Source of the DNA: an uncultured Bacteroides sp.
Lineage (GTDB): Bacteria > Bacteroidota > Bacteroidia > Bacteroidales > Bacteroidaceae
DNA length: 37,480 nucleotides
Assembly: GCA_947074295.1 (NCBI GenBank)
Contig: CAMTPC010000020.1
Span: 1-37,480, forward strand
Reading direction: 5' to 3'
Under the pieces are notes generated by a model. That model did not search any database, was not told the origin of the DNA, and saw only the letters and a list, made by a program, of their open reading frames with translations. The position numbers and the translations under genes were made by a program. This document shows, one piece after another, positions 1 to 8,843 of the stretch (the stretch's first letter is position 1; each line of letters begins with the position of its first letter).

Positions 1-484
1 TTTGCCTATAGTAATCCATAAATATGGTCTCGGCACATCGTTTTCCTTCATCATAGCACGAACGCACACCTATAGGATTGACATTACCCCAATAGTTTTC
101 GGTCTGTGGGTGAACCATCGGATCGCCATAAACCTCACTGGTAGATGCTTGTAAAATCTTTGCATTGGTTCGTGAGGCCAATTCCACCAGATTGAATGCA
201 CCCAGAACGGAGGTTTTTATGGTCTGCAAAGCGTCGTATTGATAGTGTATGGGCGAAGCCGGACAAGCCAGATTATAGATCTCATCTACTTCGGCAGAGT
301 AAGGTGTTGTGATGTCGTGTCTAACAAATTCAAAATGATGATTATCCATCAAATGAATGATGTTATTCTTTGTTCCGGTGAAAAGATTATCCAAGCAGAT
401 GACATCATTTCCTTCTTTGAGAAGGCGTGTACAGAGATGCGATCCAATAAAACCAGCCCCACCGCTAACTAATATTCGCTTCAT
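1..484 (-). CDS. uxs: UDP-glucuronate decarboxylase, partial (C-terminus beyond the left edge)
   Basis: Reading leftwards from an ATG at 484-482, 161 codons are open to the window edge. The protein starts [17 protein letters not shown], a Rossmann NAD(P)-binding GxxGxxG loop of the extended SDR family. Around residues 115-150 it has the block typical of UDP-xylose synthases: STSEVYGDP, then [15 protein letters not shown], then RSCYDEGKR with the catalytic Tyr-xxx-Lys. The family converts UDP-glucuronate to UDP-xylose (or the 4-keto intermediate) in the cytoplasm, feeding cell-surface polysaccharide synthesis. No stop codon is visible because the gene continues off the window, so its length cannot be judged. 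It has its own near-consensus promoter at 519-550, so it is probably not read only from trmN6, which lies 105 nt upstream. dTDP-glucose dehydratase is a less likely alternative because the [18 protein letters not shown] block is specific. Confidence 0.88.
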   Translation of the reverse strand, partial: MKRILVSGGAGFIGSHLCTRLLKEGNDVICLDNLFTGTKNNIIHLMDNHHFEFVRHDITTPYSAEVDEIYNLACPASPIHYQYDALQTIKTSVLGAFNLVELASRTNAKILQASTSEVYGDPMVHPQTENYWGNVNPIGVRSCYDEGKRCAETIFMDYYRQ

Positions 485-518
485 TATGTTTTATGATTAC
501 CTATTTATAAGATACAGA

Positions 519-550
519 CAAAAGTAGTTTATTTAAGCTATATGAACAAA
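519..550 (-). promoter_or_regulatory. Bacteroidota-type promoter for the uxs gene
   Basis: On the minus strand, a -33 TTTG (550-547) is followed after a 20-nt spacer by TACTTTTG (526-519), matching TAnnTTTG exactly. The predicted start is near 512, which leaves a leader of about 28 nt to the ATG at 484. Confidence 0.6.
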
Positions 551-589
551 TATATCCTAAAAAAAGACCTGAATGTTTTAATCTTAATT

Positions 590-1297
590 TTATAGTTTCA
601 AGTAAAACGGTTTTGTAAGAGATATGTATTCTTCACTATAGTGATGACGAGCAATTTCAAGCACCAGGTTATCCTGTTGAGTTTCATTTGGTTTCATTTT
701 AAAACTAACGATTTTGCGCTTTGGCGCTTCACCAGGCTTGGTGCTTACATTCAAGGTTTTCTCAGGAAACAGGCCAGCGTCTGCACTCAAATCAATAAAG
801 CGTTCCATCACATCAGAAGGTAAAATCACAACAAACATACCTGCAGGCTTCATTAAAGAGACGACTCGCGATAGCAGTTGTTCGAAAGGCAAGTCATGAT
901 CATGTCGTGCCAGACTCCGCTGTGTGTCGGGCGATTTTAAAGCATCGGAGAAATAAGGAGGATTGGAAACTATCAAATCGAATCTCTCATCAGTCTCCCA
1001 ATTTTTAAAATCCACATTCACTACTTTTATACGCTGCGACCATGACGAAGCCTCTATATTTTCTCGCGCTTGGCATGCAGCTTGCTCGTCTATTTCAACT
1101 GCTGTTATACTAGCAGTGACACAACGTTGTGCCAACATCAACGCCACTAAACCTGTACCGGTACCTATATCGAGAATAGAAGAAGCAGCTTCGATGGGTG
1201 CCCATGCTCCCAGCAACACACCATCTGTACCTACTTTCATAGCACAGCGATCATGCCACACCGTAAACTCTTTGAATTTAAAATAAGAATTAGCCAT
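590..1297 (-). CDS. trmN6: tRNA1(Val) (adenine(37)-N6)-methyltransferase
   Basis: This 235-residue class I SAM-dependent methyltransferase matches the YfiC/TrmN6 family over its whole length. The N-terminus (FKFKEFTVWHDRCAMKVGTDG, residues 6-26) is the family signature. LDIGTGTGL (42-50) is the SAM-binding motif I, and NPPY (112-115) is the catalytic motif of N6-adenine methyltransferases. In E. coli the enzyme methylates A37 of tRNA1(Val) next to the anticodon. The usual family length is about 230-250, so the gene is intact. It is apparently monocistronic: the 477-nt region upstream holds no gene, and uxs downstream has its own promoter. No good promoter was recognised for this gene itself. 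Confidence 0.88.
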   Translation of the reverse strand: MANSYFKFKEFTVWHDRCAMKVGTDGVLLGAWAPIEAASSILDIGTGTGLVALMLAQRCVTASITAVEIDEQAACQARENIEASSWSQRIKVVNVDFKNWETDERFDLIVSNPPYFSDALKSPDTQRSLARHDHDLPFEQLLSRVVSLMKPAGMFVVILPSDVMERFIDLSADAGLFPEKTLNVSTKPGEAPKRKIVSFKMKPNETQQDNLVLEIARHHYSEEYISLTKPFYLKL

Positions 1298-1774
1298 AGT
1301 AAATTTATTGTTTTCTCTTCAACTGCTATATCAGAACCAAAGGCACTACACCAATACCCTTATCACACTACCTGTCAACTACTTACAAAATCCATCACAT
1401 CCAATATTAGAGGATAACCACATCAGTAAGTGACTACGGCCAATCAGCAACATAACCAAGGCTATTTGAAAGACTGACAACGGCTACTCCATATAGCAAC
1501 CAATTCATTCTTGACTATAGGTTGTTTTAAACTATCGTTCGTGCTCCTATAAAGCATTTCCAAAAGTACTATATTTCGCCATTAATCAGACGCAAAATGA
1601 TAGAATAAAACAAATAACCCCCGATAATGAAATAAGAGTTAATCAAATGGCATAGTTTTTGTATTTTTAGTGTCCATAGACTTTACTATTTACAAAGAAT
1701 CAACTAAATTTGCAGTCATTTTTACACTTAATCGTCAGAATGTGTCAGAATGACGTTAAAATAAAATTAGCACC
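1298..1774. other. 477-nt divergent intergenic region (trmN6 / lon)
   Basis: No open frame with family resemblance and no tRNA-like fold was seen. The right end carries the lon promoter. The left 350 nt is mixed-composition sequence in which I could not recognise any element on either strand. Confidence 0.5.
1682..1712 (+). promoter_or_regulatory. Probable promoter of the lon-tgt-LptF/G operon
   Basis: TTTA (1682-1685, one mismatch to TTTG), a 19-nt spacer, then TAAATTTG (1705-1712) matching TAnnTTTG. The predicted start is near 1718, giving a leader of about 55 nt. Confidence 0.5.
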
Positions 1775-4234
1775 ATGATGAAAAAAAAATATATGATGCA
1801 AGAAGCTACCAATAACGGTTTTTCACTTATAGCAGATTTTGACGGCAATGATGAATCCGTATTCGATATCAAACTAGAATCGAAAGAAAACATTCCTGTC
1901 TTGCCTTTGCGCAATATGGTTTTGTTTCCCGGGGTATTTTTACCCATCAACATCGGACGTCCGTCAACATTGAAGCTGGTTCGTGAAGCCGAAAAGAATA
2001 ATACCAACATAGCCGTAGTATGTCAGAAAGATGCTCAAACCGAGAACCCTGGTTTTGAGGATCTGCACACAGTCGGTGTGATAGGCCGAATCGTAAAGGT
2101 TCTAGAAATGCCCGATCACACGACAACAGCTATCATACAAGGCTTTAAGCGTATAGAGCTAAAAAGCATTACGGAGAATCATCCTTTCTTACGCGGAGAA
2201 ATTGAACTAAGAGAAGAAGAGAAACCAGAAAAGAACGATAAAGAATTTACAGCCTTGGTGGACTCGTGCAAGGATCTCACTGTACGCTTCATCAAGACTT
2301 CTGAAATGATAAATCAAGAGACAATCTTTGCTATCCGCAACTTGAATGTACCTTTGTTTGTCATCGACTTTTTGGCTACTAACCTCCCACTGCGAAAAGA
2401 CGAAAAAATCGATTTGCTACAGATGGATTCGTTAAAGGATAGAGGTTACAGACTACTCGAGATCTTGAACAGAGAAGTACAGTTGGCTGAAATTAAAGCA
2501 TCGATACAGATGCGTACTCGCGAGGATATAGACCAACAACAGCGCGAATATTTCTTGCAACAGCAAATTAAAACCATCCAAAATGAATTGGGCGGTGGCA
2601 GCCAAGAGCAAGAGGTGGAAGAAATGCGTCTGAAATCCTTCAAGATGAAATGGGGCGAAGAGGTACAGACTGTTTTCGATAAAGAGTTGGCTAAGCTAGA
2701 ACGCACACATCCACAATCTCCCGATTACAGCGTGCAGCTAAACTACCTCCAGACCATGCTCAATTTGCCTTGGAATGTATATACCACCGACAATCTGAAC
2801 CTTAAAAACGCAGAAAAAACGCTTGACAAGGATCACTATGGACTAGAGAAAGTAAAAGAGCGCATCTTAGAGCATTTGTCTGTGTTAAAATTGAAAGGTG
2901 ACATGAAATCGCCTATCATCTGCTTGTATGGCCCTCCTGGAGTAGGTAAAACTTCATTGGGTCGTTCCATTGCTGCAGCACTTAAACGCAAATATGTGCG
3001 CATGTCATTGGGAGGTGTACATGACGAAGCCGAAATTCGTGGTCATCGCAAAACTTATATAGGTGCTATGCCTGGACGTATCATCAAAAGTATGATCAAG
3101 GTAGGTTCATCCAATCCTGTATTCATACTTGACGAGATTGACAAAGTAAGTTCCGATCGCCAAGGCGATCCATCATCTGCATTGCTTGAAGTATTGGATC
3201 CCGAACAAAACACGTCATTCCATGACAATTTCTTGGATGTGGACTATGACTTATCAAAAGTGATGTTTATCGCTACTGCCAACAACCTTAATACTATCCC
3301 TGCCCCACTTCTGGACCGCATGGAGCTCATAGAGGTAAGTGGATATATCACAGAAGAGAAAGTAGAGATTGCCCGCAAGCATCTTCTACCCAAGGCATTG
3401 GAAGCTAATGGTTTAAGCAAAAACGATATTAAGATATCCAAACCGACACTTGAAGCGATCATCGAATCATATACACGCGAAAGCGGTGTTCGCGAGCTGG
3501 AAAAGAAGATTAATAAGATTCTTCGTAAATCGGCTCGTCAACTGGCCACAGATGGTTATTTCCGTTGTCCGGAAATTAAGCCTGCTGATCTATATGATTT
3601 TCTTGGAGCACCCGAATACTCGCGCGATAAATATCAAGGTAATGAATATGCTGGCGTGGTAACGGGTCTGGCATGGACAGCCGTGGGCGGTGAAATCCTT
3701 TTTGTGGAGACCAGCCTAAGCAAAGGCAAAGGCGGAAAACTGACACTGACAGGAAACTTGGGAGATGTGATGAAGGAGTCGGCTATGCTGGCTTTAGAAT
3801 ATATCAAGGCACACGCTTCACAGCTTAGTATCAACGAGGAGGTGTTTGACAACTGGAATATCCATGTGCATGTACCCGAAGGCGCTATACCTAAAGATGG
3901 CCCCTCGGCTGGTATAACCATGGCTACATCACTAGCATCAGCATTGACACAGAGAAAAGTGAAACCCAATATAGCGATGACAGGAGAAATAACTCTTCGT
4001 GGCAAGGTACTCCCTGTGGGCGGCATCAAAGAAAAAATTCTGGCAGCCAAGCGTGCGGGTATCAAAGAAATTATTCTTTGCTCTGACAACAAGAAACATA
4101 TAGACGAGATTCAGGACATTTATTTGAAAGGTCTGACTTTCCACTATGTAAATGATATAAAAGAGGTATTCAATCTGGCTTTGACTGATGAAAAGGTCAA
4201 GGATGCAATTGAACTTAATAAACTGACATTATAA
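1775..4234 (+). CDS. lon: ATP-dependent endopeptidase La (Lon)
   Basis: This cytoplasmic AAA+ serine protease of 819 residues degrades misfolded and regulatory proteins. The N-terminal substrate-recognition (LON) domain spans about 38-240, and a helical segment follows to about 340. The ATPase domain has Walker A GPPGVGKT (386-393) and Walker B FILDEID (450-456). The C-terminal protease domain has the catalytic serine in PKDGPSAG (S711) and the paired lysine 43 residues on (K754 in [14 protein letters not shown]), the spacing seen in E. coli Lon. The protein is slightly longer than E. coli Lon (784) because of an N-terminal extension. Several Met codons lie close together at the start (1775, 1778, 1793, 1796), so the exact start is uncertain. 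It is the first gene of a tight operon, with 11 nt to tgt. Confidence 0.97.
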   Translation: MMKKKYMMQEATNNGFSLIADFDGNDESVFDIKLESKENIPVLPLRNMVLFPGVFLPINIGRPSTLKLVREAEKNNTNIAVVCQKDAQTENPGFEDLHTVGVIGRIVKVLEMPDHTTTAIIQGFKRIELKSITENHPFLRGEIELREEEKPEKNDKEFTALVDSCKDLTVRFIKTSEMINQETIFAIRNLNVPLFVIDFLATNLPLRKDEKIDLLQMDSLKDRGYRLLEILNREVQLAEIKASIQMRTREDIDQQQREYFLQQQIKTIQNELGGGSQEQEVEEMRLKSFKMKWGEEVQTVFDKELAKLERTHPQSPDYSVQLNYLQTMLNLPWNVYTTDNLNLKNAEKTLDKDHYGLEKVKERILEHLSVLKLKGDMKSPIICLYGPPGVGKTSLGRSIAAALKRKYVRMSLGGVHDEAEIRGHRKTYIGAMPGRIIKSMIKVGSSNPVFILDEIDKVSSDRQGDPSSALLEVLDPEQNTSFHDNFLDVDYDLSKVMFIATANNLNTIPAPLLDRMELIEVSGYITEEKVEIARKHLLPKALEANGLSKNDIKISKPTLEAIIESYTRESGVRELEKKINKILRKSARQLATDGYFRCPEIKPADLYDFLGAPEYSRDKYQGNEYAGVVTGLAWTAVGGEILFVETSLSKGKGGKLTLTGNLGDVMKESAMLALEYIKAHASQLSINEEVFDNWNIHVHVPEGAIPKDGPSAGITMATSLASALTQRKVKPNIAMTGEITLRGKVLPVGGIKEKILAAKRAGIKEIILCSDNKKHIDEIQDIYLKGLTFHYVNDIKEVFNLALTDEKVKDAIELNKLTL

Positions 4235-4245
4235 TTGCTCCAGCA

Positions 4246-5376
4246 ATGATTTTTGAATTACAACATACCGATCCCAAAAGTAATGCCCGTGCAGGATTGA
4301 TTACAACCGATCATGGGCAAATACAAACCCCAATATTCATGCCTGTGGGCACTTTGGGTACCGTAAAAGGAGTACATCAGACGGAACTAAAAGAAGATAT
4401 AAAAGCACAAATCATTTTGGGTAATACGTATCATCTATATTTACGTCCAGGACTTGAGGTGATCGAGAAAGCAGGTGGTCTGCATAAGTTTAATGGCTTT
4501 GACAGACCCATGCTTACCGACAGTGGTGGCTTTCAGGTATTCTCCTTATCAGCCATTCGCAAACTACGCGAAGAAGGAGCCGAGTTTCGCTCGCACATCG
4601 ATGGCAGCAAGCATATCTTTACGCCCGAAAAGGTGATGGATATTGAACGTATCATCGGGGCAGATATAATGATGGCATTCGACGAATGCCCTCCAGGGAA
4701 TTCTGACTATAAATATGCCAAGAACTCTATGGAGCTGACTCATCGATGGTTAGATCGCTGCATCACTCGCTTCAACGAGACCGAACCTAAATATGGTTAC
4801 TCACAATCACTCTTCCCTATTGTGCAAGGATGTACTTACCCCGATCTACGTCGCCAATCGGCCGAGTTTATAGCCTCAAAAAATGCGGACGGTAATGCAA
4901 TCGGCGGCTTGGCTGTAGGCGAACCAGCCGAAAAGATGTATGAGATGATCGAAGTGGTAAACGAGATATTGCCACAGGACAAGCCTCGCTATCTGATGGG
5001 TGTAGGTACGCCAGCCAATATCTTGGAGGGTATTGAAAGAGGTGTGGATATGTTTGACTGTGTGATGCCTACACGAAACGGACGCAATGGTATGATTTTT
5101 ACCAAAGATGGTATCATGAACATGCGCAACAAAAAATGGGAGTTGGACTTCTCGCCAATCGAAGTGGATGGTGCATCGGTTGTAGATACGCTTTATACAA
5201 AAGCCTATCTTAGACATCTGTTCCACGCACAAGAGTTATTGGCAATGCAGATTGCCTCTATCCACAACCTTGCCTTCTACTTATGGTTAGCAGGCGAAGC
5301 ACGTAAGCATATCATAGCTGGAGATTTCTCTACATGGAAGCCGATGATGCTGAAGAAAGTGACAACACGATTATAA
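4246..5376 (+). CDS. tgt: tRNA-guanine transglycosylase (queuine/preQ1 insertion)
   Basis: This enzyme exchanges guanine-34 in GUN-anticodon tRNAs for a queuosine precursor. At 376 residues it has normal family length. The active-site Asp is in TDSGGFQVFS (D92), the substrate-binding GGLAVGE is at 220-226, and the nucleophile Asp is in DCVMPTRNGR (D271). The unusual point is the C-terminal zinc site. The CxCxxC run of E. coli Tgt aligns by its flanks (KAYLRHL, then SIHNLAFY) to Gly309, Ser311 and Asp314, so all three cysteines are absent and only the histidine ligand (H340) remains. It lies 11 nt after lon and 27 nt before the LptF/G gene, in the same operon. Confidence 0.96.
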   Translation: MIFELQHTDPKSNARAGLITTDHGQIQTPIFMPVGTLGTVKGVHQTELKEDIKAQIILGNTYHLYLRPGLEVIEKAGGLHKFNGFDRPMLTDSGGFQVFSLSAIRKLREEGAEFRSHIDGSKHIFTPEKVMDIERIIGADIMMAFDECPPGNSDYKYAKNSMELTHRWLDRCITRFNETEPKYGYSQSLFPIVQGCTYPDLRRQSAEFIASKNADGNAIGGLAVGEPAEKMYEMIEVVNEILPQDKPRYLMGVGTPANILEGIERGVDMFDCVMPTRNGRNGMIFTKDGIMNMRNKKWELDFSPIEVDGASVVDTLYTKAYLRHLFHAQELLAMQIASIHNLAFYLWLAGEARKHIIAGDFSTWKPMMLKKVTTRL

Positions 5377-5403
5377 TCTACTATTATTACGGGATATTAA
5401 TAT

Positions 5404-6501
5404 ATGAGGAGTAACCGATTCATCAAACTGCTTGACTGGTACATTATCAAGAAGTTTCTGGGAACATACGTTTTCGCCATCGCTTTGATCATTTCTATTG
5501 CAGTGGTATTTGACTTTAACGAGAAAATGGATAAATTCCTGGAAAACAACGCACCTTGGAATGCAGTTGTATTTGACTATTATCTCAACTTTATCCCCTA
5601 TTTCGCCAATCTTTTTAGTCCGCTATTCGTATTTATCGCGGTAATATTTTTCACCTCAAAGCTCGCCGAAAACTCCGAGATCATCGCGATGTTTGCCGCT
5701 GGCATGAGTTTTAAAAGAATGCTGCGCCCTTATATGATCTCGGCAGGCATCATTGCGATTGCAACCTTCATGCTAGGCTCGTATGTCATCCCCAAAGGGA
5801 GCGCCACGCGCCTCGACTTCGAAGATAAGTATGTGAAACCAAAGAAGAAAAGCAGTGTGCGCAACGTGAGATTGGAAGTAGAAGATGGTGTCATAGCATA
5901 TATTGATAATTATCAGAACTACAACAAAACGGGACATCGTTTTACGATGGATAAGTTTGTTGACAAGAAACTGGTTTCACAACTCACCGCACGCCGCATC
6001 GTATATGATACCACCGCAGTCAACAAATGGTCGATTCATGACTATATGATTCGAGAATTGGATGGGATGAACGAGATTATCTCGAAAGGAGATCGCATTG
6101 ATTCGATTATCCCAATGGAGCCGGCTGATTTCTTAATTATGAAGAATCAGCAAGAAGTGCTTTCCAATCCCGAACTTAGCGACTATATCGACAAACAACG
6201 CAGACGCGGTGTGGCCAACATCAAAGAGTTTGAGATCGAATATCATAAACGTATAGCCATGTCTTTTGCATCGTTTATCCTGACTATTATTGGCGTATCG
6301 CTTTCATCACGAAAAACCAAAGGTGGTATGGGATTGCACCTCGGTATAGGATTAGCCTTGAGTTTCTCGTATATTCTATTTCAAACTATTTCGTCTACAT
6401 TTGCTGTAAAAGGGAATATGCCTCCTATCATTGCAGTGTGGATACCCAACATACTTTATGCCTTTATCGCACTTTACCTTTACAGGAAGGCGCCTAAATA
6501 A
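5404..6501 (+). CDS. LptF/LptG (YjgP/YjgQ) family permease
   Basis: This inner-membrane protein of 365 residues has the LptF/LptG layout. There are three membrane segments at the N-terminus (about 14-36, 54-80, 100-122), a periplasmic beta-rich domain (about 125-275) and three more segments at the C-terminus (about 285-303, 308-332, 338-360). In the LptBFGC exporter, two such permeases with the ATPase LptB extract lipopolysaccharide from the inner membrane. The N-terminal cytoplasmic LDWYIIKKFLGTY is typical. No partner permease or lptB is nearby. It is the last gene of the lon operon, followed by a hairpin terminator. I cannot tell LptF from LptG, so no symbol is given. Confidence 0.88.
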   Translation: MRSNRFIKLLDWYIIKKFLGTYVFAIALIISIAVVFDFNEKMDKFLENNAPWNAVVFDYYLNFIPYFANLFSPLFVFIAVIFFTSKLAENSEIIAMFAAGMSFKRMLRPYMISAGIIAIATFMLGSYVIPKGSATRLDFEDKYVKPKKKSSVRNVRLEVEDGVIAYIDNYQNYNKTGHRFTMDKFVDKKLVSQLTARRIVYDTTAVNKWSIHDYMIRELDGMNEIISKGDRIDSIIPMEPADFLIMKNQQEVLSNPELSDYIDKQRRRGVANIKEFEIEYHKRIAMSFASFILTIIGVSLSSRKTKGGMGLHLGIGLALSFSYILFQTISSTFAVKGNMPPIIAVWIPNILYAFIALYLYRKAPK

Positions 6502-6575
6502 CGGAAGAAAGTATCTGATAAATAAAACGAAACTGTTTAATGATAAAGCAAAATACCCATTTATTTACAATAAAA

Positions 6576-6610
6576 AAAGAGACTGCCTAAGAATATTAGA
6601 CAGTCTCTTT
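6576..6610. terminator. Bidirectional hairpin terminator
   Basis: AAAGAGACTG (6576-6585) pairs with CAGTCTCTTT (6601-6610). After one C/A mismatch the stem continues with CTAA/TTAG around a GAATA loop. T-rich sequence follows on the plus strand, and an A-run precedes it (a T-run on the minus strand). It lies between convergent transcription units, so it could stop both. Confidence 0.75.
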
Positions 6611-6677
6611 ACTTTTTGTTGTATTCTGAAAATTCTCATTTGAATCTAAGAGTGATGATTACTCTTTAACGAATCAG

Positions 6678-7226
6678 CTATCGTTGCGCAAAATAATCAT
6701 CCTTCTCCTTTAGGTTCAATACAGTACACATTTCAGTAGAGATCTGGCTCGGCAAAAGATCTTTTGCAATAATTACTCCATTCTCATCTAGCAAGTAATT
6801 AGAAAAACCACGACCCAGTTTGTACGACTTAAAAATTTCTGATTTCTTTCCATCTTGCTCCATGAAGCAAGCAAATGAATGAATCTGGTCTTTTCGAACC
6901 GTTTCGACAAATACAGATTGAAAATCATCGAAAGAAACAGAAACCATCTCTACATTAAAATCACCTGAATTTAACAGGTTATTCAGGCTAGCATTTCGCA
7001 TCCGCGATTCGGCATCGTAACTTGCCCAAAAGCTCAGCAACACATAACGACCTTTCATATTGGTCAAGTTCATCAAAGCCTGTCCATCTTCTGATGTAGT
7101 TCTGATTATAAAATCCGGGGCTACATCACCCACATTTAGCCCTCTGTTATGTTTACCTTTACTCATAAAAGAGGTGAGAGAACACATTACTAATACAACA
7201 AAAATCCATCTTACATAACACTTCAT
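6678..7226 (-). CDS. Exported thioredoxin-fold (TlpA/AhpC-TSA-like) protein lacking the CxxC motif
   Basis: This 182-residue protein has a hydrophobic N-terminal segment (about 5-20), consistent with a signal peptide or anchor. The mature part resembles the TlpA/redoxin family: the pattern VGDVAPDFIIRTTSEDG, then LTNMKGRYVLLSFWASYDAESR. In active family members FWASWCxPC carries two redox cysteines. Here that position reads FWASYDAESR, so both are gone, and no other CxxC is present. It is therefore probably not a disulfide oxidoreductase; a binding or structural role is an inference. It is single, in the opposite orientation to both neighbours, and I found no exact promoter match upstream. 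Confidence 0.7.
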   Translation of the reverse strand: MKCYVRWIFVVLVMCSLTSFMSKGKHNRGLNVGDVAPDFIIRTTSEDGQALMNLTNMKGRYVLLSFWASYDAESRMRNASLNNLLNSGDFNVEMVSVSFDDFQSVFVETVRKDQIHSFACFMEQDGKKSEIFKSYKLGRGFSNYLLDENGVIIAKDLLPSQISTEMCTVLNLKEKDDYFAQR

Positions 7227-7584
7227 GTAACTAGGGTTTAGTTAATACTATTCGGGACTGCCTGATAACAGTAGTTTCACCCGAAACATCGACTTAATAG
7301 ACACTAAAAACATCAAATTAGACTGATAATCAGCACCTTTATTCTCGAAACTGACAACAAAGTACGGTCATTTTTTGTTAAGAACCAAATAGAAAAGAAA
7401 AAATCTTATCTTACAATGTCTTTTTTTATGCTATATAGCAGGTTTTCGGCATAATTTACCTACTTTTGCAGTATTACAAAAAGCTAGTTTTATTTGTATT
7501 TGCTTCTTCATTTTATTCCAAAATCTAAAAGAATTGGTACAATAGATTGCTTTCAACCAAAGATAAATAAGAAAATATAAATCC
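7227..7584. other. 358-nt divergent intergenic region upstream of serB
   Basis: No coding frame was recognised. The left part contains an interrupted inverted repeat, TCGGGACTG near 7252-7260 against CAGT and CCCGA by about 7283, in the leader of the thioredoxin-like gene; its function is unknown. The right part holds a candidate serB -7 element. Confidence 0.4.
7461..7468 (+). promoter_or_regulatory. Candidate -7 element for serB
   Basis: TACTTTTG matches TAnnTTTG, but no TTTG is found 18-21 nt upstream. It would give a leader of about 110 nt. Confidence 0.3.
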
Positions 7585-8808
7585 ATGTCAGCATCAACAA
7601 CTGAACTAATCTTAATTCGTATCACTGGAGAAGATCGCCCTGGACTGACGGCATCAATAACAGAAATTTTAGCCCGTTATGACGCCACAGTATTAGACAT
7701 TGGTCAGGCAGACATCCATAATAGCCTCTCTCTAGGAATATTGTGTCAAACAGAAGAACGCCATTCGGGTTTCATCATGAAAGAATTGCTCTTTAAAGCG
7801 ACATCACTAGGAGTGACTATACGATTTTATCCAGTAACAGTTGATGAATATGAGGATTGGGTAAAAATGCAAGGCAAAAACAGATATATACTGACTGTCT
7901 TAGGACGCAAGCTCAGCGCCAGTCAAATATCAGCCACTACACGTATCATTGCCGAACAAGGTATGAATATTGATGCCATTAAACGTCTCACAGGACGTAT
8001 CCCTCTGAATGAACAGGATTCTAGAACCCGCGCATGTATAGAGTTCTCAGTTCGTGGTACTCCCAAAGATCGCATTAAGATGCAAGAGCAGTTGATGTCA
8101 TTGGGTAATCAGCTACAGATGGATTTCTCTTTCCAAGAGGATAATATGTATCGTCGCATGCGAAGACTAATTTGCTTTGACATGGACTCAACCCTCATCG
8201 AGACTGAAGTAATAGACGAACTTGCAATGCGTGCAGGTGTAGGTGATAAAGTAAAGGAAATCACAGAGCGTGCCATGAGAGGAGAGATAGATTTCACAGA
8301 AAGTTTTCGTGAGAGAGTGACTCTATTAAAAGGCTTGGACGAATCGGTGATGCAGAATATCGCGGAAAACCTACCAATTACTGAAGGTGTAGAAAGATTG
8401 ATGTATGTTCTAAAAAAATATGGCTATAAGATCGCCATATTGAGTGGTGGCTTCACCTATTTTGGCAAATATCTCCAACAAAAGTTTGGCATAGATTATG
8501 TATATGCTAATGAATTGGAAATTGAAGATGGTAAACTGACTGGACGCTATTTAGGCGATGTAGTGGATGGAAAACGTAAAGCCGAACTGCTACAACTCAT
8601 AGCACAAGTTGAGAAGGTGGATATAGCACAAACCATAGCTGTGGGCGATGGTGCAAACGATCTGCCTATGTTAGGTATAGCGGGACTTGGCATAGCTTTT
8701 CACGCTAAACCCAAAGTGGTTGCCAATGCCAAACAGTCAATCAACACGATTGGCTTAGACGGTGTACTTTACTTCCTAGGATTTAAAGACTCTTATTTAA
8801 ATATTTAA
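7585..8808 (+). CDS. serB: Phosphoserine phosphatase with N-terminal ACT domains
   Basis: This enzyme catalyses the last step of serine biosynthesis, phosphoserine to serine, in the cytoplasm. The 407 residues divide into two ACT-type regulatory modules (about 6-80 and 100-180; the first contains ITGEDRPGLTASI) and a C-terminal HAD phosphatase domain. HAD motif I is FDMDST (nucleophile D199, acid D201), motif II is the Ser of ILSGGF (S287), and motif IV is GDGANDL (354-360). ACT modules usually bind an amino acid, so feedback control by serine is plausible but inferred. The DEAD-box helicase gene follows after 35 nt on the same strand, probably co-transcribed. Confidence 0.95.
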   Translation: MSASTTELILIRITGEDRPGLTASITEILARYDATVLDIGQADIHNSLSLGILCQTEERHSGFIMKELLFKATSLGVTIRFYPVTVDEYEDWVKMQGKNRYILTVLGRKLSASQISATTRIIAEQGMNIDAIKRLTGRIPLNEQDSRTRACIEFSVRGTPKDRIKMQEQLMSLGNQLQMDFSFQEDNMYRRMRRLICFDMDSTLIETEVIDELAMRAGVGDKVKEITERAMRGEIDFTESFRERVTLLKGLDESVMQNIAENLPITEGVERLMYVLKKYGYKIAILSGGFTYFGKYLQQKFGIDYVYANELEIEDGKLTGRYLGDVVDGKRKAELLQLIAQVEKVDIAQTIAVGDGANDLPMLGIAGLGIAFHAKPKVVANAKQSINTIGLDGVLYFLGFKDSYLNI

Positions 8809-8843
8809 TTGCAATAATTTATAATAGCAATCTTGTACCATTT

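Noticed and set aside
1298..1680. Hidden gene in the long trmN6-lon spacer
   Set aside because: Stops occur frequently in all frames and no conserved motif was found. Composition is unremarkable.
3634..4092. 152-codon open frame on the minus strand inside lon
   Set aside because: It lies entirely antisense to the conserved Lon protease domain and shows no family resemblance. Similar long antisense frames in the DUF4301 gene (17132-17554) and tgt (4876-5232) were rejected for the same reason.
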